Positions 34,784 to 46,592 of a stretch of DNA of 64,000 bases are shown piece after piece. The notes under the pieces are model-generated. The model did not search any database and was not told where the DNA came from. It saw nothing but the letters and a program-made list of their open reading frames with translations. This DNA is from Luteimonas sp. J29 (GTDB lineage Bacteria; Pseudomonadota; Gammaproteobacteria; Xanthomonadales; Xanthomonadaceae), in assembly GCF_000472505.1 (NCBI RefSeq), contig NZ_AWZR01000003.1, forward strand, positions 371,459-435,458, read 5' to 3'. The number at the start of each line of letters is the position of its first letter. Position 1 is the stretch's first letter. A program made the translations under genes and the position numbers.

Positions 34784-35809
34784 ATGAGCACCATGCAAGC
34801 CGTTGCCCTCACCCGCTACCTGCCGATCGATGATCCGCAGTCCCTGTTCGACTGCGAGCTCGACGTCCCCGCGCCCGGCCCGCGCGACCTGCTGGTGCGC
34901 GTCGAGGCGGTGTCGGTCAATCCGGTCGACACCAAGGTCCGCGCGCCCAGGCCGGAGGTGGAAGCACAGCCGCGGATCCTCGGCTACGACGCCGCGGGCG
35001 TGGTCGAGTCGGTCGGCGCCGAAGTCGCCGGCTTCAAGCCGGGCGACGCCGTCTACTACGCCGGCGACATCACCCGCCAGGGCAGCAACGCGCGCTTCCA
35101 GCTCGTCGACGAGCGGATCGTGGCGCGCAAGCCCGGCAGCCTCGACTTCGCCGCGTCCGCCGCCCTGCCGCTGACCGCACTCACCGCCTGGGAGCTGCTG
35201 TTCGAACGCATGGGCTACGCGTTCGAGGGCGGCGGCGACGGACGCGTGCTGCTGGTGATCGCCGGCGCCGGCGGGGTCGGTTCGGTGGCGATCCAGCTGG
35301 CGAAGATGGCCGGCTTCACCGTGGTCGCGACCGCCTCGCGCGAGGAAAGCGCGGCCTGGTGCCGCGATCTCGGCGCCAACCATGTCGTGGATCATCGCCA
35401 GCCGCTGGCACCGCAGCTGCAGGCGCTGGGCTTCGAGACGATCGACGCCGCGCTCAACTTCGCCGACACCGACCGCTACTGGACCGAACTGGGCGAGCTG
35501 CTGGCGCCGCTGGGACGCGTCGGGCTGATCGTCGAGCCCGCCGGTCCACTGCGCATCGGCGATCCGTACAAGGCCAAGTGCATCGGCATCCACTGGGAAT
35601 TCATGTTCGCGCGGCCGAAGTTCAGGACCGCGGACATGGACCAGCAGGGCCGGATCCTGGCGCGCGTGGCGGAACTGGTCGACGCGGGCCGCCTGCGCAC
35701 CACGGCGCGCGAGACGCTGTCGCCGATCAACGCGGCCAACCTGCGCGAAGCCCACCGGCGCCTGGAGTCCGGACGCAGCGTCGGCAAGCTTGTGCTGGCG
35801 GGCTGGTAA
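34784..35809 (+). CDS. Zinc-independent MDR oxidoreductase (quinone reductase-like)
   Basis: A 341-residue medium-chain dehydrogenase/reductase. It has the quinone-reductase-like VSVNPVDTKVR in place of the zinc-ligand cysteine of alcohol dehydrogenases, GYDAAGVVESVG, and the NAD(P) site IAGAGGVGSVAIQLAK near 160. The group is often annotated as zinc-binding alcohol dehydrogenase family protein, but the metal ligands are not seen, which favours an NADPH:quinone or enal reductase. ATG 34784 has a well-placed AGGAG at 34772-34776. It lies 97 bp after the aldo/keto reductase on the same strand and is probably coregulated with it. Confidence 0.88.
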   Translation: MSTMQAVALTRYLPIDDPQSLFDCELDVPAPGPRDLLVRVEAVSVNPVDTKVRAPRPEVEAQPRILGYDAAGVVESVGAEVAGFKPGDAVYYAGDITRQGSNARFQLVDERIVARKPGSLDFAASAALPLTALTAWELLFERMGYAFEGGGDGRVLLVIAGAGGVGSVAIQLAKMAGFTVVATASREESAAWCRDLGANHVVDHRQPLAPQLQALGFETIDAALNFADTDRYWTELGELLAPLGRVGLIVEPAGPLRIGDPYKAKCIGIHWEFMFARPKFRTADMDQQGRILARVAELVDAGRLRTTARETLSPINAANLREAHRRLESGRSVGKLVLAGW

Positions 35810-37966
<2,157 letters not shown>

Positions 37967-38319
37967 CGCGATGGAGCCCCGCGTCGTCGTTACAGCACAT
38001 GCATCAGCCGCCGCTTTCATTGGCGACGGCAAGTGTTTGACGTCAAACGCACGCACGAGGCGTCGCGCGTTCGCGTCCGCGAAGCGCGCCATCCATGCGG
38101 CGGCTGCGTTCAGGAACGATTCGGACTTCGCCCCTTAGGGTGCGCGCACCTTTTCCCGCCCCCTCGATTGGCGGGTACCGGCCCGGCCCGCGCATCGCGG
38201 ATTCCGGAGCCCGGGCGAAAGCGCCGCAGAGTCGCTGCCCTCCCCAACACGCCATGCCCGGTCATGCCGGCGCTCCTCCGTGGGCGCACGGCCGGGCGCA
38301 ACGGAGCAAGGAGTTCCCG
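37967..38319. other. 353-bp intergenic region with two palindromes
   Basis: No gene is supported here. It contains a 14-bp palindrome (38035-38048) and a 12-bp GC palindrome GGTGCGCGCACC (38139-38150) followed by TTTT, which could be a weak terminator for fadH. The stretch 38160-38300 is GC-rich without a clear promoter. The region probably holds the control elements of the cell-wall hydrolase gene. Confidence 0.5.
38035..38048. promoter_or_regulatory. 14-bp palindrome GTTTGACGTCAAAC, possible operator
   Basis: A perfect palindrome in an otherwise non-repetitive spacer, 272 bp before the cell-wall hydrolase ATG and 69 bp after fadH. Its size and symmetry fit a dimeric regulator site (for example GntR, MarR or TetR type), but the regulator is not known. 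Confidence 0.45.
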
Positions 38320-38775
38320 ATGAAGCTGGACTGGATCCTGTGGCTCGCCTCGCTGATGTCCCCCGAGGCCGCCGATTCCCTTTGCCTGAGCACAACGCTG
38401 TACCTGGAAGCGCGCAACCAGTCCGTGCGCGGCCAGCAGGCGGTGGCCGAAGTCGCGCTGCGGCGCGAGGAAAGCGGCCTCTGGGGCGACTCGATGTGCG
38501 AGGTGGTGACCGCGCGCAAGCAGTTCGCGCCCACGATCGTCTCGCCGCGCACGCGCATGCACAACACCCGCGCCTGGGCGCAGGTGGTGGACGTGGCGCT
38601 CGAGGCCGAGCAGAACTGGGCGCTGCCGGTGGGCAAGCGCCGCGAGATCGTCCCCGGCGCGAGCCACTTCATGGCCCATTCGATCGCGAGCCCGAGCTGG
38701 CGCTACGCGCACCAGGTCGCGACGATCGGCGACCACACCTTCCTCAAGGTGCAGTCGCTCAAGCCCAAGGGCTGA
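38320..38775 (+). CDS. Cell-wall hydrolase, SleB/CwlJ family
   Basis: A 151-residue protein of the SleB/CwlJ (Hydrolase_2) family of lytic transglycosylase-like peptidoglycan hydrolases. The conserved core LSTTLYLEARNQSVRGQQAV (catalytic Glu E30) is followed by FAPTIVSPRT, GASHFMAH and a final GDHTFLKVQ. The first residues (MKLDWILWLASLMSPEAADS) are only moderately hydrophobic, so export by a classical signal peptide is uncertain. A strong AAGGAG site precedes ATG 38320 at 38308-38313. In non-sporulating bacteria such proteins are thought to remodel the wall. It stands alone with a strong terminator. Confidence 0.85.
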   Translation: MKLDWILWLASLMSPEAADSLCLSTTLYLEARNQSVRGQQAVAEVALRREESGLWGDSMCEVVTARKQFAPTIVSPRTRMHNTRAWAQVVDVALEAEQNWALPVGKRREIVPGASHFMAHSIASPSWRYAHQVATIGDHTFLKVQSLKPKG

Positions 38776-38804
38776 TCGACCTTATTCCCGCGACGGAACA
38801 CGCA

Positions 38805-38834
38805 GGGACGGCGCGCAAACGCGCCGTCCCTTTT
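38805..38834. terminator. Terminator between the cell-wall hydrolase gene and prpE
   Basis: Perfect 11-bp stem GGGACGGCGCG-CAAA-CGCGCCGTCCC followed on the plus strand by TTTT. It lies between convergent genes and may serve both. Confidence 0.85.
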
Positions 38835-38847
38835 CGTGCCGCAATGC

Positions 38848-40749
38848 TCAGCTTCCCGCCTGCGGCCCGTCCTCCAGCGCGCGCCTGATCTCCTCCAGCG
38901 CGGCAGGATCGTCCAGCGTCGACAGGTCGCCCGGGTCGCGGTGCTCGGCGAGCGCCTGCAGCGAACGCCGCAGCAGCTTGCCCGAGCGCGTCTTTGGCAA
39001 CGCGCCCACCACGTAGATGCGCGCGGGCCGGGCCACGCCGCCGAGCTGCTCCACCACCACCTTCTGCATCTGCTCGGCGGTTTCGCCCGGATCGGCGCCG
39101 CCGATGCGCTTGAGCGTGGCGAACACGATCGGCACCTGGCCCTTGACCTCGTCGTGCACGCCGATCACCGCCGCTTCGGCCACAGCCGGGTGGCTCGACA
39201 CCGATTCCTCGATCTCGCGCGTGCCCAGGCGGTGCCCGGCGACGTTGATCACGTCGTCGGTGCGGCCGAGGATGAAGGTGTAGCCGTCCTGGTCGCGGAT
39301 CGCCCAGTCCAGCGAGCTGTAGAGCAGCTCGCGGAAGTGGCTGAAGTAGCTGTCGACGAAGCGCTCGTCGTCGCCCCATACCGTGGTCATGCAGCCGGGC
39401 GGCAGCGGCGGCTGGATCACCAGCACGCCCTTCTCGCCGGCCGGCGCGTCCTCGCCGGTGACCTCGTTGATCACGCGCAGGTGGTAGCCGAGGTTGGGCA
39501 GGCCCGGCGAACCGAGCCGCACCGGCTTCATGTCGAGGCCGGGCAGCAGGGTGAGCACCGGCCAGCCGGTCTCGGTCTGCCAGTAGTTGTCGATCACCGG
39601 CTTGCCGAGCACGTCGGAGATCCAGCGCGCGGTCGGCTCGTCCAGCGGCTCGCCGGCGAGGAACAGGTGCTCGAACTTCGACAGGTCGCGGTCGGTGATG
39701 AACGAGGCGTCGTGCTTCTTGAGCACGCGCAACGCGGTCGGCGAGGAGAACATCGTGCGCACGCCGTACTTCTCGACGATCCGCCACCAGATCCCCGGGT
39801 CGGGCGAGGTCGGCAGCCCTTCGTACAGGATCGAGGTGGCGCCGGCGATCAGCGGCCCGTACACGTTGTAGGAATGGCCCACCACCCAGCCGATGTCGGA
39901 GGTGGAGAACATCACCTGGCCGGGGCGGATGTCGTAGACCGACCACATCGACAGCGCCAGCGCGACCGCGTAGCCGCCCACGTCGCGCTGCACGCCCTTG
40001 GGCCTGCCGGTGGTGCCCGAGGTGTAGAGGATGTAGCTCGGCTCGTTGGATTCCAGCCAGGCCACCGGCACCTGCGCATCCTCGTGGTCGCGGCGCAGGT
40101 CGGCGTAGAGCGCGTCACGCCCCTCGCGCAGCGGCAGCGGGCCGGCCAACCCGCGATCGACCACGACCACCCGCTCCGGCGGGTGCTGCGCGCGCTCGAG
40201 CGCGTCGTTCACCAGCGGCAGGAACGGGATCACCTTGCCGCCGCGGATGCCCGCGTCCGCGGTCACCAGCACGCGCGGGCGCGCGTCGTCGATGCGCACC
40301 GCGAGGTTGTGCGAGGCGAAGCCGCCGAACACGACCGAATGGACCGCACCGATGCGCGCGCAGGCGAGCATCGCGATCGCCGCGTCGAGCGTGTGCGGCA
40401 TGTAGATCACGACCCGGTCGCCTCGGCCCACGCCCTGCGCCTGCAGCACCGCGGCGAACGTGTTCACCTCCCGGTGCAGCTCGCGGTAGGTGAGCTCGCG
40501 CACGCTGTCGGTCTCGGTCGACCAGCCCACCAGCGCGAGCTGGTCGCCGCGTTCGTCCAGGTGCCGGTCGACCGCGTTGTAGCAGAGGTTGGTCAGCCCG
40601 CCGACGAACCAGCTGCGGAACGGCGGCCGGGAATAGTCGAGGATGCGATCGGGCTGGCGGTGCCAATGGATGGCCTGCGCCTGCTCCGCCCAGAAGGCTT
40701 CAGGCTCCTCGATCGAGCGTCGATACCAGTCTTCGTACTTCACGACCAT
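38848..40749 (-). CDS. prpE: Propionate-CoA ligase, PrpE-like
   Basis: A 633-residue acyl-CoA synthetase of the ANL superfamily. The ATP motif YTSGTTGRPKG, the SDIGWVVGHSYNVYGPL segment, the NYWQTETGWP motif and the C-terminal LPKTRSGKLLRR (with the acetylatable lysine) are all present. PrpE rather than Acs is favoured by the length (Acs is about 650) and by GWVVGHSY where Acs has GWVTGHSY. It converts propionate, and more slowly acetate, to the CoA ester. No methylcitrate cycle genes (prpBCD) are in the window, so physiological assignment is not final. An inverted repeat lies 53 bp before the start. Confidence 0.85.
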   Translation of the reverse strand: MVVKYEDWYRRSIEEPEAFWAEQAQAIHWHRQPDRILDYSRPPFRSWFVGGLTNLCYNAVDRHLDERGDQLALVGWSTETDSVRELTYRELHREVNTFAAVLQAQGVGRGDRVVIYMPHTLDAAIAMLACARIGAVHSVVFGGFASHNLAVRIDDARPRVLVTADAGIRGGKVIPFLPLVNDALERAQHPPERVVVVDRGLAGPLPLREGRDALYADLRRDHEDAQVPVAWLESNEPSYILYTSGTTGRPKGVQRDVGGYAVALALSMWSVYDIRPGQVMFSTSDIGWVVGHSYNVYGPLIAGATSILYEGLPTSPDPGIWWRIVEKYGVRTMFSSPTALRVLKKHDASFITDRDLSKFEHLFLAGEPLDEPTARWISDVLGKPVIDNYWQTETGWPVLTLLPGLDMKPVRLGSPGLPNLGYHLRVINEVTGEDAPAGEKGVLVIQPPLPPGCMTTVWGDDERFVDSYFSHFRELLYSSLDWAIRDQDGYTFILGRTDDVINVAGHRLGTREIEESVSSHPAVAEAAVIGVHDEVKGQVPIVFATLKRIGGADPGETAEQMQKVVVEQLGGVARPARIYVVGALPKTRSGKLLRRSLQALAEHRDPGDLSTLDDPAALEEIRRALEDGPQAGS

Positions 40750-40801
40750 GGCTCCACGGAGACATGGCGCGAAGTCTGGACCCGCCCCCGCCGGGGGAGG
40801 T

Positions 40802-40817
40802 TAAGACCTTGGTCTTA
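40802..40817. promoter_or_regulatory. Inverted repeat upstream of prpE
   Basis: TAAGACC-TT-GGTCTTA, a perfect 7-bp dyad with a 2-bp centre, 53 bp upstream of the prpE start. It could be an operator. A second, less regular symmetric area with TTGATCGA repeats lies at 40863-40903. Confidence 0.45.
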
Positions 40818-40919
40818 TGCCGGCAAAGCCTTGCACATCAATGGCTTGCGGCGCATCCGACATATTGATCGATCGGCTCAACCGGGTTGATCGAGACGGT
40901 CAATACCCGCATTTGCGCA

Positions 40920-40980
40920 GCCCGGCCAAGTGCCGGGCGCGCGAGGGAATCGCGGAAGGCGCAGCTGCCGCGCCTTCCGC
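40920..40980 (-). terminator. Tandem hairpins after mdh
   Basis: Two perfect stems directly downstream of the mdh stop: GCGGAAGGCG / CGCCTTCCGC (40952-40961 with 40971-40980) and GCCCGGC / GCCGGGC (40920-40926 with 40932-40938). Neither has a long U-run, so termination may need Rho, or the stems may protect the mRNA 3' end. Confidence 0.6.
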
Positions 40981-40986
40981 ATCGGC

Positions 40987-41970
40987 TCACAGCAGGTGGG
41001 CAACGCCCGCGCGTTCTTCCTCGAGCTCGGCCAGGGTCTTGTCGATCGCCTTCTGGCTGAACTCGTCGATCGGCAGGTCGCGCACCAGGGTGTACTCGCC
41101 ATTCTCGGTCGTCACCGGGAAGCCGAAGATCAGGCCCTCGGGGATACCGTAGGAGCCGTCGGACGGGATGCCCATCGTCACCCACTTGCCGTTGCTGCCC
41201 AGCGCCCAGTCGCGGATGTGGTCGATCGCCGCGTTGGCCGCCGAGGCCGCCGACGACAGGCCGCGCGCCTCGATGATCGCCGCGCCGCGCTTGCCCACCT
41301 TCGGGATGAACTCGTTGGCGTTCCAGTCGGCGTCGTTGATCCTGTCCTTGAGCGACTCGCCCTTGACCGTGGCGAAGCGGTAGTCCGGGTACATGGTCGG
41401 GCTGTGGTTGCCCCACACCACCAGCTTCTCGATGTCGCCCACGGCCACGTTGGCCTTGGCGGCGAGCTGGCTCAGCGCGCGGTTGTGGTCCAGGCGCAGC
41501 ATGGCGGTGAAGTTCTTCGCCGGCAGGTCCGGCGCGGACTTCATCGCGATGTAGGCGTTGGTATTGGCCGGGTTGCCGACCACCAGCACCTTGACGTTGC
41601 GCGAGGCGACCTTGTTCAGCGCGGCGCCCTGGGCGGTGAAGATCTTGGCGTTCTCCAGCAGCAGGTCCTTGCGCTCCATGCCCGGGCCGCGCGGGCGCGC
41701 GCCGACCAGCAGCGCATAGTCGGCGTCCTTGAACGCGACTTCCGGATCGTCGGTGCCGACCATGCCGGCCAGCAGTGGGAACGCGCAGTCCTCGAGCTCC
41801 ATCATCACGCCCTTGAGGGCGGCCTGGGCCTTCTCCATCGGCAGCTCGAGCAGCTGCAGGATCACCGGCTGGTCCTTGCCGAGCATCTCGCCCGAGGCGA
41901 TGCGGAACAGCAAGGCGTAACCAATCTGGCCGGCGGCGCCGGTGACTGCGACTCGGACGGGAGCTTTCAT
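40987..41970 (-). CDS. mdh: Malate dehydrogenase
   Basis: A 327-residue NAD-dependent malate dehydrogenase of the TCA cycle, of the type found in betaproteobacteria and xanthomonads (about 328 residues, related to the cytosolic eukaryotic enzyme). NAD site [11 protein letters not shown] from residue 11; substrate arginine segment [26 protein letters not shown]; catalytic H189 in [14 protein letters not shown] 41970 gives [11 protein letters not shown]; an in-frame ORF extends upstream but has no family counterpart. It follows ppiB on the same strand after a 336-bp gap. Confidence 0.98.
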   Translation of the reverse strand: MKAPVRVAVTGAAGQIGYALLFRIASGEMLGKDQPVILQLLELPMEKAQAALKGVMMELEDCAFPLLAGMVGTDDPEVAFKDADYALLVGARPRGPGMERKDLLLENAKIFTAQGAALNKVASRNVKVLVVGNPANTNAYIAMKSAPDLPAKNFTAMLRLDHNRALSQLAAKANVAVGDIEKLVVWGNHSPTMYPDYRFATVKGESLKDRINDADWNANEFIPKVGKRGAAIIEARGLSSAASAANAAIDHIRDWALGSNGKWVTMGIPSDGSYGIPEGLIFGFPVTTENGEYTLVRDLPIDEFSQKAIDKTLAELEEERAGVAHLL

Positions 41971-42306
41971 CGGGATTCCTCTTGCGAAGTGGACGGCGGG
42001 CGACGCTGGCCCGTCAGATGGAACCGGGTGCGGCCGCGCGGCCGTCGCGGCAGTGCGACGGCGCCAGGCGCAACGGGCGCATGCGATCGGCGCGCCCCTC
42101 ATCGGCGTGCCCCCCGGCGACGGCGATGCGCGTGCCTTCCCGTGAGGACGGGCCCGGGCTCGGCACGGCCATGCGGCAGGCGGCTGGGGGCATCGCGGGG
42201 GTCTCTTGGGGGGCCGGCGGCAGGCGCCGGCGGGCCGATGGTGCAGCGCGGAATTCTAGCACGCGGGCTGCTGCGCCACCCCCGCCGCGCCCCGGGCCGG
42301 GCAGGC
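41971..42306. other. 336-bp intergenic region, probable long mdh leader
   Basis: No gene is supported; a 105-codon minus-strand reading frame across it has proline/arginine-rich shadow composition. The only promoter-like element is TAGAAT at 42253-42258 (minus). If it is used, mdh would have an untranslated leader of about 275 nt, very GC-rich. Confidence 0.45.
42253..42258 (-). promoter_or_regulatory. Possible -10 box for mdh
   Basis: TAGAAT on the minus strand, 49 bp past the ppiB stop and 283 bp before the mdh start. No convincing -35 is seen. Confidence 0.35.
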
Positions 42307-42801
42307 TCAGGCGGCCAGGATCCGGTTCCACTCGGCCACGCGATCGGCTTTCGCCGCCAGCACGGCCTCGGCGTCGCCCTCGATCCGGATCGAGCGGATA
42401 CCGTCGCCCTGGCGGATGGCATCGACCACGTCCATGCCCTCGGCCACCTTGCCGAACACGGTGTGCTTGCCGTCCAGCCAGTCGGTGCGGATGTGGGTGA
42501 TGAAGAACTGGCTGCCGTTGGTGTCGGGACCGGCGTTGGCCATCGACAGCACCCCGCGCTCGTGCGCCACGCCGTTGTCGGTCTCGTCCTCGAAGCGGTA
42601 GCCCGGGCCGCCGGTGCCAGTGCCGCGCGGGCAGCCGCCCTGGATCATGAAGTCGGCGATCACCCGGTGGAAGGTCAGGCCGTCGTAGAAGCCGCGCCTG
42701 GCCAGGTTGACGAAGTTGGCGACCGTCAGAGGCGCCTTGTCGGGGTACAGCTCGACCCGGATCGTCCCGCGGTCGGTGTCGAAAATGGCGGACAGGCTCA
42801 T
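42307..42801 (-). CDS. ppiB: Peptidyl-prolyl cis-trans isomerase, cyclophilin type (PpiB-like)
   Basis: A 164-residue cytoplasmic cyclophilin that catalyses proline isomerisation during protein folding. The family core is complete: [32 protein letters not shown] and [16 protein letters not shown], including the catalytic Arg in FHRV. There is no signal peptide, so it is the PpiB rather than the periplasmic PpiA type. Length is standard. It is divergent from typA with 122 bp between the starts. Confidence 0.95.
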   Translation of the reverse strand: MSLSAIFDTDRGTIRVELYPDKAPLTVANFVNLARRGFYDGLTFHRVIADFMIQGGCPRGTGTGGPGYRFEDETDNGVAHERGVLSMANAGPDTNGSQFFITHIRTDWLDGKHTVFGKVAEGMDVVDAIRQGDGIRSIRIEGDAEAVLAAKADRVAEWNRILAA

Positions 42802-42841
42802 TGGTTCAGCTCCAGATGGCCGGAACGGCCGGCAGGCCCGC

Positions 42842-42847
42842 TATAAT
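42842..42847 (+). promoter_or_regulatory. -10 box for typA
   Basis: Consensus TATAAT on the plus strand, 76 bp before the typA ATG, in the ppiB-typA divergent region. The -35 area is GC-rich without a TTGACA match. Confidence 0.6.
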
Positions 42848-42923
42848 AGTCGGCTTCCCTTCCGCCCTCCCTGCGCCCTGCCGGCACCCGGCACCGGGTG
42901 CGGCCCGCCCGATGCCCGGATCC

Positions 42924-44767
<1,844 letters not shown>

Positions 44768-44771
<4 letters not shown>

Positions 44772-45334
44772 GCGGCACGCTGTTCCCGGGCTGGCGGCCT
44801 GACGCGGCCGGACGGGAACAGCTGGCGGCGCTGGCCGCCCGCGTCGAGGCGGCATGGCCGGCCGATGCGCCGCGGCTGCGGATGCGGCGCCCGGACCAGT
44901 GGCACGCCACCCTGTGCTTTATCGGTCGCGACATGGCCCACGCCGTGACCCCGGCCCTGCTCGACGCCCTCGCGGGCGTAGCGGCCCGCGTCGCGCCGCT
45001 CGTGACGGAGATCGGCGGCCTCGACTACTGGCGCGGCCCCGGCGTGGTCGTCGCCCTGCCCCGCGACCCGGCGCCCCTGCAGGCCCTGTGCGACGGGATC
45101 GATGCAGCCGTGCGCGGCTGCGGCATCACCACCGCCCGGCCGACCACCCGGCCCCACGTCACCCTGGCCCACACCGACCGCGGCCTCCCCCACCTGCCGT
45201 GGCTGGCCGGCGTGGACGGCGCCGGCGGGCCATTGCGCGTGGACGGCTTCGAGCTCCTGTTCAACCCCGGGGCCCGCTACGAACCGCTCGGCAGCTGGCG
45301 GCTCACGGGCCGGGCCACCGCCATCGCGGGTTGA
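44768..45334 (+). CDS. thpR: RNA 2',3'-cyclic phosphodiesterase ThpR
   Basis: A 188-residue 2H phosphoesterase, as E. coli ThpR (LigT), which opens 2',3'-cyclic phosphates and can ligate tRNA halves in vitro. The two catalytic HxTx motifs are H46-A-T-L and H130-V-T-L, each in the expected place. The start overlaps the typA stop by 4 nt (ATGA), which indicates translational coupling with typA. It is convergent with the methyltransferase gene after 45 bp. Confidence 0.92.
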
Positions 45335-45379
45335 GCCGCCGCTTCGCCGCACGCCAGCGCATGTCGCGCACCGCGGCGG

Positions 45380-46531
45380 CTAGGCGCCGGCCCGCGGCTG
45401 CGTGCACAGCGCGCGCTGGCGCAGCGTGGCCTCGACGTGCCGTTCCGGCGACACCGGCACGTACCGGCGCTCGCCCGCCCAGCCGCGGTGGTGGAGTACG
45501 GCGATCATGTTCGACGCCGGGTAATCGCCCGCCTCCAGCCGCGACTGGTCGAGCGCGGCGAGTTCATCGATGAGGGCGGTGTCCTCGGCGCAGGCCGGGT
45601 CGAAGTTGAAGCCGATCCGGCGCTCGACGAAGGGCATGATCGCGCCGCCGAAGCTCAGGAAGCGCTCGAACTCGAACTCGCGCAGCAGGTTCGCCACCAC
45701 GTCCTGGGCACGCACGCCCTCGTTGGAATACGCGGCGTGGTCGACCGGGAGATAGCGGTCGAGCACGCGCGCGTGGTAACGGTCGAAGCGCTTCTCCGCC
45801 GGCAAACGCCGCCAGTACGCCTGGACCACGGCCTCGACATCCGGCCAGGGGAGATGGCCGTTGCGGCCCACCACGTCCGAGGTGAGCAGCACGCCGTCGG
45901 CGGCAAGGCTGGCGCGCAGGCTCGCCGCAAACGTCTCCAGCGCCTCGACGTGGTGGAAGAACTGGTTGACGATGACGACGTCGTGCGGTGGCAGCGCGAA
46001 CGGGCGGTTGCAGTCCAGCGCCTGCACGTCCAGCCAGGCGTCCAGCCCCCGCCCCCGGGCCAGCTCCACCGCCTTGCGCATCAGTCCGGCGTTGAAGTCG
46101 ATGCAGGTCAGGCGCGCGTCGATCCCCTCCGCGCGCAGCCGACCGAGCAGCGCCAGCTCCATCGTGCAGGCGCCCGAGCCGATGCTGGCGATCGACACGC
46201 TGCCCTTGCGCGCGGCCATCGCCTTCGACTCTTCCAGGTACATGTGGTCGGGCGAGGCGACGCCGACGCGCCCGGCCAGGGGTTGCAGGTGGCGCCTGGC
46301 CCAGTACTCGAAGATCGGCCGCAGGGTCTCGCCCTGGTACTCGGGGACCACGCGGAAGGCGACCTGCTCGGCCACGGCCCGCAGCCGCCGCGACACGGGG
46401 GCCGGCAGCACCCTGGCCGCGGTGGACAGCCATCGCTTCGCATGGCGGCGGTTGCGGTAGACCCACCCCCTGATGCCGTCCATCTCCCCCCAACGCCGGT
46501 CGCTTGCCGGCGAGCCCGGCACCGGCGTCAT
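45380..46531 (-). CDS. Class I SAM-dependent methyltransferase, unassigned
   Basis: A 383-residue protein with a Rossmann-type methyltransferase domain in the middle: motif I ASIGSGACTMELAL (116-128), the acidic residue D145 in CIDFN, ALDC (171-174) and DVVIVNQFFHHVEAL (184-198). Residues 1-100 form a basic helical N-terminal part (RNRRHAKRWLSTAARVLPAP) and the C-terminal 150 residues are an extra domain. No methyl acceptor can be named. The N-terminal length is uncertain: ATG 46531 is used, and ATG 46483 is a second choice. It lies downstream of the class II DAHP synthase gene after 62 bp and may be read through from it; no other biosynthetic genes are nearby. Confidence 0.8.
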   Translation of the reverse strand: MTPVPGSPASDRRWGEMDGIRGWVYRNRRHAKRWLSTAARVLPAPVSRRLRAVAEQVAFRVVPEYQGETLRPIFEYWARRHLQPLAGRVGVASPDHMYLEESKAMAARKGSVSIASIGSGACTMELALLGRLRAEGIDARLTCIDFNAGLMRKAVELARGRGLDAWLDVQALDCNRPFALPPHDVVIVNQFFHHVEALETFAASLRASLAADGVLLTSDVVGRNGHLPWPDVEAVVQAYWRRLPAEKRFDRYHARVLDRYLPVDHAAYSNEGVRAQDVVANLLREFEFERFLSFGGAIMPFVERRIGFNFDPACAEDTALIDELAALDQSRLEAGDYPASNMIAVLHHRGWAGERRYVPVSPERHVEATLRQRALCTQPRAGA

Positions 46532-46592
46532 TTCACCACATGGCGACCCGGGCGCGCCGCATCGCGGCGCCCGCTGCCGACCGGCCGGCGGA

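Noticed and set aside
42014..42331. 105-codon minus-strand frame in the ppiB-mdh spacer
   Set aside because: Pro/Arg/Ala-rich shadow composition, no ribosome-binding site, no recognisable domain, and it overlaps the end of ppiB.
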